Shown: positions 1 through 8,268 of the stretch, piece after piece | How positions within the stretch are numbered: position 1 is the first letter of the stretch | Layout of the letters: each line of letters starts with the position of its first letter | Source: Desulfoscipio sp. XC116 | Lineage (GTDB): Bacteria > Bacillota > Desulfotomaculia > Desulfotomaculales > Desulfallaceae | Direction: 5' to 3' | Assembly: GCF_039851975.1 (NCBI RefSeq) | Contig: NZ_CP156660.1 | Location: forward strand, 3,973,035-4,037,034 | Length of the DNA stretch: 64,000 nt | Program-made: the position numbers and the translations under genes | The notes under the pieces: model-generated | Databases searched by the model: none | What the model was told of the DNA's origin: nothing | What the model saw: only the letters and a program-made list of their open reading frames with translations

Positions 1-24
1 CCAATGTACCATGAACTTTCTGCT

Positions 25-100
25 TGCTATGCATACAACCTGTGACGCTTAAAATCCGTCATTGCTATGAGCACAACCTGCAACGCTTGAAGCCCGTCAT
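25..100. repeat. imperfect 38-bp tandem duplication
   Basis: Two adjacent 38-bp units, each starting TGCTATG and ending CCGTCAT, differ at a handful of positions. They abut the palindromic element that follows and look like decayed intergenic repeat units; no coding sense is evident. Confidence 0.6.
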
Positions 101-202
101 TGCGGGGAGCGAAGCGACGCGGCAATCTCTGTTTTACAGCCCGCATTTCTTCGGAGATCTGCTTCGGTGTCTGAGATTGCTTTGCCGCGCTCGCAAGGAC
201 AC
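96..202. repeat. interspersed palindromic (MITE/REP-like) element
   Basis: A left arm beginning GTCATTGCGGGGAGCGAAGC pairs imperfectly with a right arm ending GCCGCGCTCGCAAGGACAC, about 30 nt per arm around a roughly 43-nt centre. This GTCATTGCG-type palindrome is a common intergenic repeat in many bacteria. It lies directly downstream of the ymxH stop codon and could fold into a long hairpin in that transcript. Confidence 0.6.
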
Positions 203-204
203 AG

Positions 205-438
205 CTAATCCACCTCAACCAATACCGCATCAACACCGATTTTCTTTATCTTTTCCCATGGTATCACAATGTCCCCGCCCGCGCTCAGCAAACGAAAATA
301 TTTCCGCGGGCCCTCCAAAACAATGGCCCGCACCTTACCCTCAACCATATCCACATGCACATCCTTCACCGGACCCAACTTGGCGCCGTCTCGCAAATTA
401 ATAATATCCTTACGGTTCAGCTCGGTAATTTTAAACAC
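205..438 (-). CDS. ymxH: YlmC/YmxH family sporulation protein (PRC-barrel)
   Basis: A 77-residue single-domain PRC-barrel protein. The pattern LRDGAKLGPVKDVHVD near residues 16-31 and the later IVIPWEKIKKIG are typical of the small YlmC/YmxH proteins of endospore-formers. The start is GTG, chosen because GGGAGG lies 9 nt upstream; no in-frame ATG fits. PRC barrels bind RNA or protein partners, and the molecular role of YmxH itself is not settled, although it is expressed in sporulating Firmicutes. It stands alone here, running toward the left edge. The family call is firm, the function is not. Confidence 0.85.
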   Translation of the reverse strand: MFKITELNRKDIINLRDGAKLGPVKDVHVDMVEGKVRAIVLEGPRKYFRLLSAGGDIVIPWEKIKKIGVDAVLVEVD

Positions 439-622
439 AGCGGGCCACCTCCCGGATTATACTATGCCGGGCGCCGTCCAAGTGTTACTTCGCGAAATAA
501 CATTTATATTGTCAGGGCCGAGTTAATTTTAAATAAGTTCATAAACAGAGAATAACAGAGTTACTTGCAGTATAATGCCAAAAAGTTGTTATAGTTTAAC
601 TCATTTTGTTTCCTATGTTAAT

Positions 623-650
623 TTGCTTCAGGGTACCCCTATGGTAAAAT
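623..650 (+). promoter_or_regulatory. putative sigma-A promoter of metF
   Basis: TTGCTT and TAAAAT are separated by 16 bp, about 50 nt upstream of the metF start. The -35 box is weak. No S-box or T-box leader is visible between promoter and gene. Confidence 0.4.
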
Positions 651-698
651 ATCCTATAAATAATAATTCATGAGATACCATGAAAAAGGGAGAGAACC

Positions 699-1580
699 AT
701 GAAGATATCTGATATTCTAAAAAACGAAAAGCCTACTTTGTCTTTTGAGTATTTTCCGGCACGCTCGGAAAAAGGCGCTGAGACCCTGGACAAGGCTATT
801 GACACCCTTGCTGAATTAAAACCCGATTTTGTATCGGTGACATTCGGGGCAGGCGGTTCAACAAAGGAAGGTTCCTATGATTTAGTAAAAAAATTAAAAA
901 AAGAAAAAGAACTTGAAGTGGTGGCGTACTTGACCTGCTATGGCTTAAGTCAAGATGAAATTACCGCCGTCCTGGACAGCTATAAGGAGCTGGGCATTGA
1001 GAACATTTTAGCGCTGCGCGGAGATGCTTCCAAAGAGGGAGTAAATGTGCAGATGCCTGCGGATAGTTTCAAGTATGCATATGAACTTGTTAACTTTATT
1101 CGTCAAAAATACAGCTTTTGTCTGGGAGTTGCCGGTTATCCCGAGGGGCATATTGATTCACCCAGCCTGGAGAAGGATATCGAATATCTAAAGAATAAGG
1201 TTGACCAAGGCGCCGACTTTATCATTGCCAACTTTTTCAATGACAACGTCTATTTTTTAAATTTTTTGGAACGCTGTCAGAAATGCGGTATTGCCATACC
1301 GATTTTACCCGGCATAATGCCTGTCTTCAGTATAAAAATGATGGAAATACTCAACGGCAACTGTGGCACTAAAATACCTGAAAAGATGAGCAAAGGCATC
1401 TCCGCATTGCCTAAAGGTGATACAAAAGCACTTATTGAGTTCGGCATTGCATATGCAGCCCAACAGTGCGAAGAGCTTCTGAAAGAAGGAGTATGCGGAT
1501 TGCACTTATACACTATGGATAAAAGCGAATCGGCAGCGGGAATAGTAAACAAATTGAGGGAAAAAGGATTTTCAATCTAA
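699..1580 (+). CDS. metF: 5,10-methylenetetrahydrofolate reductase
   Basis: A flavin-dependent TIM-barrel enzyme of 293 residues, the normal length for bacterial MetF. It interconverts methylene- and methyl-tetrahydrofolate for methionine synthesis or, in acetogenic-type metabolism, for the methyl branch. The N-terminal SFEYFPARSEKG places the catalytic Glu at residue 17. VTFGAGGSTKEGS, ILALRGDAS and the later PILPGIMPVFS match the folate and FAD binding strands. A GGGAGAG ribosome site precedes the ATG. It is monocistronic, and there is no adjacent metV zinc-binding partner, which acetogen-type MetF proteins often have, so a biosynthetic role is more likely. Confidence 0.93.
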   Translation: MKISDILKNEKPTLSFEYFPARSEKGAETLDKAIDTLAELKPDFVSVTFGAGGSTKEGSYDLVKKLKKEKELEVVAYLTCYGLSQDEITAVLDSYKELGIENILALRGDASKEGVNVQMPADSFKYAYELVNFIRQKYSFCLGVAGYPEGHIDSPSLEKDIEYLKNKVDQGADFIIANFFNDNVYFLNFLERCQKCGIAIPILPGIMPVFSIKMMEILNGNCGTKIPEKMSKGISALPKGDTKALIEFGIAYAAQQCEELLKEGVCGLHLYTMDKSESAAGIVNKLREKGFSI

Positions 1581-1669
1581 TTAAACAAAAAAATAACAAG
1601 CAGTACTTTCTCTGATGCATTTAAATACCAAGCGATATTTATCTTTAATATTTATCTTTAGTAGAATGT

Positions 1670-1698
1670 TTTGGGTCCGACGCCAAAGTCGGACCCAA
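1670..1698 (+). terminator. rho-independent terminator after metF
   Basis: TTGGGTCCGAC pairs perfectly with GTCGGACCCAA around a 6-nt loop and is followed by AGTTTTCTT on the + strand. It lies about 90 nt after the metF stop. Confidence 0.65.
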
Positions 1699-1780
1699 AG
1701 TTTTCTTAATCAATAGATGATCAATATAGTTATGAGATAAATTCCTTGAGCAGCTTGAGGTTCTGTCGAGACATACGCAA

Positions 1781-1945
1781 TCACTCATCCCCACGTGCGT
1801 CCCCTTCACGCAACCGGCGAATAAGCGGTGTAGGGTCCGGCTGTTTTTTCATTTCACTTCTTAGCCGAGCCAAGCGTTGAAGCGAGTCTTTGGCGGTTAT
1901 TACCTGCTCACAATGTTCGGTTTTCTCAAGCTTCTGTAAACAATT
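1781..1945 (-). pseudogene. short unidentified ORF remnant
   Basis: An open frame of about 54 codons without an ATG encodes a basic tail (SLQRLARLRSEMKKQPDP, then LIRRLREGDARGDE) before a TGA. The charged, helix-rich end resembles C-termini of small DNA-binding antitoxins, but there is no proper start or partner. Best read as a remnant or chance ORF. The rest of the stretch between metF and the symporter holds only the terminator. Confidence 0.2.
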
Positions 1946-1946
1946 T

Positions 1947-3188
1947 TTAAGCAGTTACCTCTTTATCAATCACCATCTCCGTGTTGTGCTTAAATTCGCC
2001 TTCCCAGTTGGCCACTACCACGGTGGCCAAAGAGTTGCCGATCACGTTTAAGGCAGTACGCCCCATATCAACGAAGAAGTCCACAGCCATCAGCAAAGCC
2101 ACACCTTCCGGAGGCAGACCCATTTCGGTGGCGGTGGCCAGCAGAACCACAAGCACGGCGGAGGGAACACCGGCTAAACCTTTGGTCATTACCATCAGCA
2201 TAAAGATAATGGTAATGATTTGAAAAGTAGTTAACGGCAGATTGAAAGCATGGGAAATAAAGATTACGGCCAAGCTGGCATAAATACTGGCGCCGTCCAG
2301 GTTGAACGAATAACCGGTGGGTAATACAAAGGATGTAATGGAACGGTTGGCGCCGAATTTTTCCAACCGGTCTACCAACAAAGGCAGGGCCACCTCAGAG
2401 CTGCGGGTGGTAAAGGCAAGCAGCACTAAATCCCAGGTGCTGCGCATCAATGATCTGTAAGGAACTTTAAAAATTAAAGCAATAATCGGCATCAACACAA
2501 AAGCGACCACCGCAAAGGCCAGATAAGCCACTAGAACGAACTGTCCCAGGGCCATCAAGCTTTGCACACCGTACTTGGCCACACTAAAAGAAACAAAACC
2601 GAACACACCAATAGGAGCAAAGGAAACGGCATATTCAATTACTTTAAACATGGCTTGGGTCCAGGCATCAAAGAGATTAACTATCGGCTTCCCTTTTTCA
2701 CCGATGGCCACCAAAGCCAGGCCAAAGAAAATACCGAAGAATATTACCGGCAGCAGCTTGCCGTCAGCCATAGACTGAATAACGTTCTTAGGAATGATCT
2801 CCAGCAAGAAATTCTGCATGTCTATTCCCTTTTGGAGTTGGGAAATTCCCGCAGTGTTGGCCGCCATTTGCCCAAAGCCGGCGCCTACATTAGTTAGTTT
2901 GGCAATTACCACACCGATCACAATAACGATTGTGGTTACTACCTCAAAGTAAACCAGAGTTTTAACAGCCACCCGGCCCAGCTTCTTGGTGTCGTGCATC
3001 CCGGCCACGCCAAGCACAATCAGCGGGAACACCAAAGGCACAATTACCATTTGAATCATACGGATGAATGCCTGACCCACAACCTCTAATTTCAGACCCA
3101 GCGGCTGGCTGACATAACCTGCGATAAGACCCAGGATCAGCCCGATAACAACTTTTACCCCCAGACTCATTTTCCGCTTATCTGTCAT
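1947..3188 (-). CDS. dicarboxylate/amino acid:cation symporter (DAACS family)
   Basis: A 413-residue glutamate-transporter-fold membrane protein that imports acidic amino acids or C4-dicarboxylates with H+ or Na+. Eight transmembrane segments and two re-entrant hairpins are expected. The HP1 serine motif is seen as FTTRSSEVALPLL near residue 260, and the substrate/cation motif of TM7 as FNLDGASIYASLAVI near residue 297, with Leu in the usual Met position. It is the last gene of an apparent leftward operon with a YheO-like regulator, RidA and threonine synthase, which suggests uptake of an amino-acid substrate for that pathway, although about 150 bp separate it from thrC. The exact substrate cannot be read from sequence. 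Confidence 0.9.
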   Translation of the reverse strand: MTDKRKMSLGVKVVIGLILGLIAGYVSQPLGLKLEVVGQAFIRMIQMVIVPLVFPLIVLGVAGMHDTKKLGRVAVKTLVYFEVVTTIVIVIGVVIAKLTNVGAGFGQMAANTAGISQLQKGIDMQNFLLEIIPKNVIQSMADGKLLPVIFFGIFFGLALVAIGEKGKPIVNLFDAWTQAMFKVIEYAVSFAPIGVFGFVSFSVAKYGVQSLMALGQFVLVAYLAFAVVAFVLMPIIALIFKVPYRSLMRSTWDLVLLAFTTRSSEVALPLLVDRLEKFGANRSITSFVLPTGYSFNLDGASIYASLAVIFISHAFNLPLTTFQIITIIFMLMVMTKGLAGVPSAVLVVLLATATEMGLPPEGVALLMAVDFFVDMGRTALNVIGNSLATVVVANWEGEFKHNTEMVIDKEVTA

Positions 3189-3292
3189 TACACCTTCCTC
3201 CTTCTATATAGCTGGCTTTAAAAGGTAAACAGCCGATATTGAAATATGAAACTTCTTATTATATTATAAAAAGTGGATTGTTTTTCTATGGC

Positions 3293-3330
3293 GGCCCAGC
3301 AAGCCTTCGCCTGCCGGGCCTTTTCTTTTT
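3293..3330 (+). terminator. GC-rich hairpin with T-tract between thrC and the symporter gene
   Basis: GGCCCAGCAAGC pairs with GCCTGCCGGGCC around CTTC and is followed by TTTTCTTTTT on the + strand. Both flanking genes run leftward, so read in their direction it is a stem without a good U-tract. It may act as an antisense-direction terminator or as a stabilising or attenuating hairpin between thrC and the symporter. Confidence 0.5.
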
Positions 3331-3334
3331 AAAT

Positions 3335-4543
3335 TCAGGCTTCCGGAATATCGTCTTCCGGCTGCAGTAAAGGGACATTTATCTTGACGGTTTCGGGGTA
3401 CTTCAAACCTGTGCCGGTGTTGAGCATAACCACTTTTTCACCGTCTTTAATCCAGCCTTGCTCCCTTAATTTCTGAGCCGCGGAGTACAGAGAAGCGCCT
3501 TCCGGGCAAACAAAAGCACCTTCTTTGGCGGCCAAGACAGCCTGAGCTTTTAATAAATCCGCATCACTGACGGCAATGGCACAGCCATCGGTTTTGTAGA
3601 TGGCATCCAATACCATGAAGTCGCCCAGAGCTTTAGGCACGGTGATACCAAAGGCACAGGTATAAGCATTGTTCCAGAATTCGGACTCGGTCTTCCTCTC
3701 ATGGTAAGCTTTTACGATAGGAGCACAGCCTTCGGCCTGGACGGCTACCAGGCGAGGCATTTTTTCATTAATCCAGCCCATGGCCTGCAGTTCCCGCAAG
3801 GCTTTATAAATACCAATAATACCAACACCGCCGCCGGTGGGATATAAAATAACATCCGGCACCTCCCAGTTAAACTGCTCGGCGATTTCCAGCCCCATGG
3901 TCTTTTTGCCCTCTATGCGGTAGGGCTCTTTTAATGTGGAGACATCGAACCAGCCGAAGTTTTTAACGGCCCTGCCCACGATTTTCCCGGCGTCACTGAT
4001 TAAACCGTCTACCAGGTAGAGATCGGCGCCGGTAATAGCACACTCGTTACGTGTGATTTCCGGGGCATCCTGGGGCATTACGATTACGGATTTAATACCC
4101 GCTCTGGCCCCATAGGTAGCCCAGGCAGCACCGGCGTTACCATTAGTCGGCATGGCCAACACTTTAATGCCCAGCTCTTTGGCACAGGAAACACCAACCG
4201 TAGCACCCCTGGATTTAAAAGTACCCGAAGGAATAATACCTTCATCTTTGAGATAGAGGTTATGCAAACCGATTGCAGGGCCGGCCACTTCCATTTTAAC
4301 AATAGGAGTCATACCTTCACCCAGGGAAACCAGATTCTTTTTATCCCGCAGGGGAAGCAGTTCCCAGTAACGCCACAGGCTCGGCTCACGATTTTTTAGG
4401 TCCGCCTGATGAAAGTTTTCCTTTACACGTTCCAGATCATACTTAACAACCAGGGGGCCACCGCATTCACACAGCTGTTGAACCTCTTCATTGTTATAGT
4501 GTTTACCGCATTTAGCACATTCCAGGTGGGTTACATAACTCAT
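3335..4543 (-). CDS. thrC: threonine synthase
   Basis: A PLP fold-type II enzyme of 402 residues that converts O-phosphohomoserine to threonine. The N-terminus carries a zinc-ribbon-like CAKCG...CECGG (residues 9-31), typical of one threonine-synthase branch. The PLP lysine is in IPSGTFKSRGA, followed by PTNGNAGAAWATYGARAG and the phosphate-binding YPTGGGVGIIG. It sits between ridA and a dicarboxylate symporter with a YheO-type regulator, not with hom or thrB. Given that context it might act on another phospho- or hydroxy-amino acid in a catabolic route. The synthase call itself is strong. Confidence 0.9.
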   Translation of the reverse strand: MSYVTHLECAKCGKHYNNEEVQQLCECGGPLVVKYDLERVKENFHQADLKNREPSLWRYWELLPLRDKKNLVSLGEGMTPIVKMEVAGPAIGLHNLYLKDEGIIPSGTFKSRGATVGVSCAKELGIKVLAMPTNGNAGAAWATYGARAGIKSVIVMPQDAPEITRNECAITGADLYLVDGLISDAGKIVGRAVKNFGWFDVSTLKEPYRIEGKKTMGLEIAEQFNWEVPDVILYPTGGGVGIIGIYKALRELQAMGWINEKMPRLVAVQAEGCAPIVKAYHERKTESEFWNNAYTCAFGITVPKALGDFMVLDAIYKTDGCAIAVSDADLLKAQAVLAAKEGAFVCPEGASLYSAAQKLREQGWIKDGEKVVMLNTGTGLKYPETVKINVPLLQPEDDIPEA

Positions 4544-4567
4544 GTTTTATCGCTCCTTAAAATGAAA

Positions 4568-4951
4568 TTATTTTATTAAAACAACGGCTTCAATTTCTAC
4601 CAACACATTCTTGGGTAAGCAGGAAACTTCCACGCAAGCCCGGGCCGGCGCATCTTCCCGGAAAAACTCTCCATAGATTTCATTAACCTCGGCAAACTGA
4701 GCCATATCCCTGACAAAAACAGTGGTTTTAACTACATCTTTCAAGCCGGCGCCGGCCCCCTCACAAATAGCCTGGAGATTTTTCAGGCTTTGTTTAGTTT
4801 GAGCTTGTACACCTCCTTCCACGACATTGCCCGTTGCCGGATCAATGGGAATTTGACCGGAGATAAAAAGCAGATTAGCCGCCTTAACCGCCTGAGAATA
4901 AGGTCCTATAGCTGCCGGGGCATTGCTGGTACTGATAACAACCTTTTCCAT
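4568..4951 (-). CDS. ridA: RidA family reactive-intermediate deaminase
   Basis: A 127-residue YjgF/YER057c/UK114 protein that hydrolyses reactive enamine/imine intermediates released by PLP dehydratases, protecting PLP enzymes. Signature segments are [34 protein letters not shown] and the C-terminal [20 protein letters not shown], with the substrate-binding Arg and the catalytic-site Glu. The gene lies 24 nt upstream of thrC and 26 nt downstream of the regulator, so it is almost certainly co-transcribed. That pairing fits detoxification of 2-aminoacrylate/2-aminocrotonate made by the neighbouring PLP enzyme or its partners. Confidence 0.92.
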   Translation of the reverse strand: MEKVVISTSNAPAAIGPYSQAVKAANLLFISGQIPIDPATGNVVEGGVQAQTKQSLKNLQAICEGAGAGLKDVVKTTVFVRDMAQFAEVNEIYGEFFREDAPARACVEVSCLPKNVLVEIEAVVLIK

Positions 4952-4977
4952 TTGATATTAATCCTCCTACTGGTTAG

Positions 4978-5655
4978 TTAAATTATGTTATTAACCCGGT
5001 TAGACCGGTCTTCTTCTAAATAATTGTAGATAGTATACCGGGATACTCCCAATACAAGAGCAATTTTATCCACCGCGCCCTTAATCATGAACACACCCTT
5101 CAGATCAAGTTCACGGACCACTTGGACCTTGTCTTCTTTTTGCATCATAGCCACCGGGATACCCGTGTTGTTAATTGTCTGGTTAATCATGGTATCCAAT
5201 ACTTCGACGATATCCGAGGCAAACAGTTCGCCTTCGTTAGCTGTTTGAAGCTCCTCTGCAAACGCAGTAAATTCTTCCATATGCCCTTTGTGAATCAGCA
5301 GCCCTGTAATATCATAATTAAAACATAGGCAACCGATTATTATCCCGCTGCTGTCCCGAATGAAAATGGTGGTGGATTTTAATGTCCGACCATCCTTGGT
5401 TATATTTTTATAACCGATTAGATCATGACAGCTATTGCCGTACCTGCGAATGTTTTCCAACACAATATTGGTTATGGGCGCACCTTTTTGCCGATTGGTA
5501 ATACTGCCGGACACATAAATCAATGATCTTTCCGGGTTACGCAAATCATGCACAGCCACTTCACAAAACTTCCCCAATGTTTCCGCAATCCCCTTGGCTA
5601 TGGGAATCAGTGCCTGTAATTCCGGGAGTATATCCGCCGCCAGTCCTTCGCTCAT
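4978..5655 (-). CDS. YheO/DauR-like PAS-HTH transcriptional regulator
   Basis: A 225-residue regulator with an N-terminal YheO-like PAS domain (about residues 10-125, containing FCEVAVHDLRNPERSLIYVSG) and a C-terminal HTH_22-type DNA-binding domain (about 165-218, containing GVFMIKGAVDKIALVLGVSRYTIYNYLEE). Members such as DauR and YheO control amino-acid catabolic operons, including D-arginine use. It is the first gene of the regulator-ridA-thrC-symporter set and presumably controls it in response to an amino acid. The ligand is unknown. Confidence 0.85.
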   Translation of the reverse strand: MSEGLAADILPELQALIPIAKGIAETLGKFCEVAVHDLRNPERSLIYVSGSITNRQKGAPITNIVLENIRRYGNSCHDLIGYKNITKDGRTLKSTTIFIRDSSGIIIGCLCFNYDITGLLIHKGHMEEFTAFAEELQTANEGELFASDIVEVLDTMINQTINNTGIPVAMMQKEDKVQVVRELDLKGVFMIKGAVDKIALVLGVSRYTIYNYLEEDRSNRVNNII

Positions 5656-5827
5656 GCCTATACATCACCTCCTAACGGAAATAATTTATGCAATCGCCAT
5701 CCTTATCAATAAAATGATGTCTCTTGTATATTCGTCAACCTTCAACAATTTCCTTCTAATCTCTTTAACTTTTTTAACAAGCATTACAAAAAAATTTTAA
5801 CAAGATCGCCACAACTTAAAGCAGCAG

Positions 5828-5956
5828 CTACCCGAGCAGGATTTTCCCGCACAGCCCTTTAATTCCTCCGCCAATGGGCAGGGTGCATAAGGAAGCAATT
5901 ACCCAATAACAAACAACAAAATAGACAGCCAACAGATAAGTAATGTGAAATAGCAT
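5828..5956 (-). CDS. possible 42-residue hydrophobic peptide
   Basis: In the roughly 490-bp gap between two genes an ATG-initiated frame encodes a single hydrophobic stretch (YLLAVYFVVCYWVIASLCTL) followed by a Gly/Lys tail (GGGIKGLCGKILLG). It could be a small membrane protein or the tail of a decayed one. There is no convincing Shine-Dalgarno. Nothing else in this gap is recognisable. Confidence 0.25.
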   Translation of the reverse strand: MLFHITYLLAVYFVVCYWVIASLCTLPIGGGIKGLCGKILLG

Positions 5957-6143
5957 ATTGCCCAATGGTTAATAAATTCCGCCCCTGTGTTAAATGAGCG
6001 TCCATTGTCTTTATAGCGCTGTAATACTAAAATAAAAACAGGTAAAAATTTATTATGGTAATAAAGTTTAAAATTAGAAGATGTGCAGTTGGAAATTTTT
6101 CACTAGTAACCTTGCAAAAACAATTATACGGGGAGAGAATTAT

Positions 6144-7229
6144 ATGGAACTGAATATTGGCGAGATTATCATAGCTAAACGTAAAGAAAAATCATGGACA
6201 CAAGAACAACTTGCTAATGCCGTGGGTGTTTCCGCCCCGGCGGTGAGCAAGTGGGAAACCGGAACAACTTATCCGGACATCACATTGCTTTCTCCTATCG
6301 CTCGTGCTTTGCATACCACGATAGACGAGTTACTTTCCTATCAAAATGAGTTATCGTCCGATGACGTGAGCGAGCTTGCCAAGAAGGCGGCGAGGACTTA
6401 TGAAACCGATGGATTTGAAGGCGGATGGAACTATTGTCAAAACCTCTTGCAGGAATACCCCAACAGTATTCCCTTAAAGTTTTATCTCGGCAATCTGTTT
6501 CAGAGTTTCATGTTAATGAAACCCGATATTGGGAAACAAGAAATTCAGAGTTATTACCGACAAGCCGCCAACATTTACGAAGAAGTACTATCAAGCGGAT
6601 ATGCAAAGTTTTCCTACCCGGCAACAATCATTTTAGTCGGATTCTATGCAATGCTTAACGAACTTGACCGAGCACAAGAATTGTTGGCTAGTTTGCCAGA
6701 GACAAAAGCAGACCCTAATTTGCTTTATCCTTCAATTTACGCTTTGCGCGGGAAACATGACGAGGCAATGAAATTGACCCAGGAAAATATCAGGCGATAT
6801 GTCCCCAGAATTAGCCAGGCATTGGGCGTTTTATGCTCGTATGCCCGAGAGCGTGAGGATATGGACACAGCCTATACCCTTGCGAAAATAAACTTCGAAA
6901 TGACAAAGTTGTTTGGTATAAGAGAAGAAAGTGCTTATCCCAATATGATAAAAATCCTTGCTTCTCAAGGAGATAAGCAAAACGCACTCAATTATTTGGA
7001 AGCATATACAGAGATTATACTTGAGCTGAGTTATGACTATTCAAAAAACCCCGTCTTTAATAAGCTCGCAGAAGAACCCAAAGACACTTCCTATATCAAA
7101 AAAGTACTTGCGCAAAGCATTTTGATTGACAAGGAATATGCTCCCTTAAAAGACGAACCACGCTACATCCGGATAGTTGAGAAATTGCGTAAAATTACCG
7201 AAGCACCAACGAGTACCTTTTGTGAATGA
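6144..7229 (+). CDS. XRE-family regulator with C-terminal TPR-like region
   Basis: The start is placed at the ATG preceded by GGGGAGAG; a longer frame from 6081 lacks a ribosome site. The protein is 361 residues with a classic HTH_3 at about residues 5-60 (IIIAKRKEKSWTQEQLANAV, then GVSAPAVSKWETGTTYPDIT). A helical remainder resembles tetratricopeptide repeats, as in peptide-sensing or metabolic XRE regulators. Such proteins in Clostridia often regulate a neighbour. The only adjacent gene is a convergent membrane-anchored protein, so the target is unknown. Confidence 0.8.
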   Translation: MELNIGEIIIAKRKEKSWTQEQLANAVGVSAPAVSKWETGTTYPDITLLSPIARALHTTIDELLSYQNELSSDDVSELAKKAARTYETDGFEGGWNYCQNLLQEYPNSIPLKFYLGNLFQSFMLMKPDIGKQEIQSYYRQAANIYEEVLSSGYAKFSYPATIILVGFYAMLNELDRAQELLASLPETKADPNLLYPSIYALRGKHDEAMKLTQENIRRYVPRISQALGVLCSYAREREDMDTAYTLAKINFEMTKLFGIREESAYPNMIKILASQGDKQNALNYLEAYTEIILELSYDYSKNPVFNKLAEEPKDTSYIKKVLAQSILIDKEYAPLKDEPRYIRIVEKLRKITEAPTSTFCE

Positions 7230-7292
7230 TTGGAGGAACCCGCCCGCAGACGGCGTTCCCCCTCGGAGAGCCCACGGGACACTTTGGCTGAC

Positions 7293-7808
7293 TTATTCGT
7301 ATCGATTTCCTTGAGTATCGTAAAACGTCACTTCTATAGAATAGTCATTACTTGGAGCTTTATAGTAAAGGATTTTATTTTTCCCGGCGTCAAGCTCTAT
7401 TGGTTCAAGTTTTTTACCCTGGACCGTATAGGTTATCTTTGCATAGTCTAAATCTGCTTGATCATACCAAAACAAATCATAGCCTATTCCATTTATAACA
7501 GTATGTTCAGTGATTATTTCACCGTTATCTCTCAAAAATCTTGTTTGTAATTTATATTTATTATTATCTTCCGGCTCAAATATTGCCAGCCCATACTTGT
7601 TATTCGCACCTACTATTCCACTTATAATTTGCTCATCTATTTTAATCTCCGAAGCAATGTGGATTCCATTATCTGATTGGTTTAATCGCAATTCTCTGCT
7701 TTCAAGTGTCGAACCGTCAAGTTCACTCTGTTGAAAAAAGAAGCCGACAAATACAACGCTCAAAATTAAAATAGCTGCCACTGCAAGAATATACTTTTTC
7801 CTTTTCAT
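7293..7808 (-). CDS. membrane-anchored hypothetical protein
   Basis: A 171-residue protein with a positively charged start and one N-terminal membrane anchor or signal (KYILAVAAILILSVVFVGFF, residues 5-24), followed by an extracytoplasmic, beta-rich domain. No lipobox Cys is present. The later part (LFWYDQADLDYAKITYTVQG) looks like an immunoglobulin-like or carbohydrate-binding sandwich. I recognise no family. It converges with the XRE regulator, with 63 nt between stop codons. Confidence 0.6.
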   Translation of the reverse strand: MKRKKYILAVAAILILSVVFVGFFFQQSELDGSTLESRELRLNQSDNGIHIASEIKIDEQIISGIVGANNKYGLAIFEPEDNNKYKLQTRFLRDNGEIITEHTVINGIGYDLFWYDQADLDYAKITYTVQGKKLEPIELDAGKNKILYYKAPSNDYSIEVTFYDTQGNRYE

Positions 7809-7892
7809 TCTTATCTCTCCACCTGCCTGATATAAACAATGTGCATCACTCTAATATTTATCATTATACAGCATTTTCCTCAATCTCAAACC

Positions 7893-7917
7893 ACTTCGGG
7901 CCAAGTTGGCCCGAAGT
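7893..7917. repeat. perfect 25-bp palindrome
   Basis: ACTTCGGGCCAA is followed by one base and its exact reverse complement. There is no T-tract on either side, so an operator-like or recombination-type palindrome is as likely as a terminator. It lies in the 460-bp gap upstream of the exporter gene; a second small palindrome, AGGACACTGTCCT, lies further along near 8061. Confidence 0.5.
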
Positions 7918-8138
7918 TCCAGCCTAACCACGAAAGGAACTTACTATACGGGAAATCATCAGCGATGAAAATATCAATACTTTCTCCAATATCACGCAGG
8001 AACGTATTACCACAAGAAAAATTCGGCGACACGACTTTTCTTCTTTCCTCCCGCTTCCTTAGGACACTGTCCTAACCGCAAGGGATTGTTTTTAAAAATT
8101 TCACAGCCTGTGAACTAACAGATCAGCGAACAAATTGT

Positions 8139-8166
8139 TTGACTTATACCGGTTAAATGGTAATAT
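8139..8166 (+). promoter_or_regulatory. putative sigma-A promoter
   Basis: TTGACT and TAATAT are spaced by 16 bp, about 100 nt upstream of the aromatic-acid exporter-like gene and in the same orientation. Confidence 0.5.
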
Positions 8167-8268
8167 ATTTTTATCTGTTGCCGGTAAAGCCGGTCATTAG
8201 CGGCAGATTAAGAGCAAACCGGCAGTACTGATAAATGTCACAGATTAACAACTTACCGGAGAAAGAAA

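Noticed and set aside
7230-7451. + strand frame after the XRE gene
   Set aside because: No ribosome site, basic low-complexity start, and it overlaps the convergent membrane-anchored protein.
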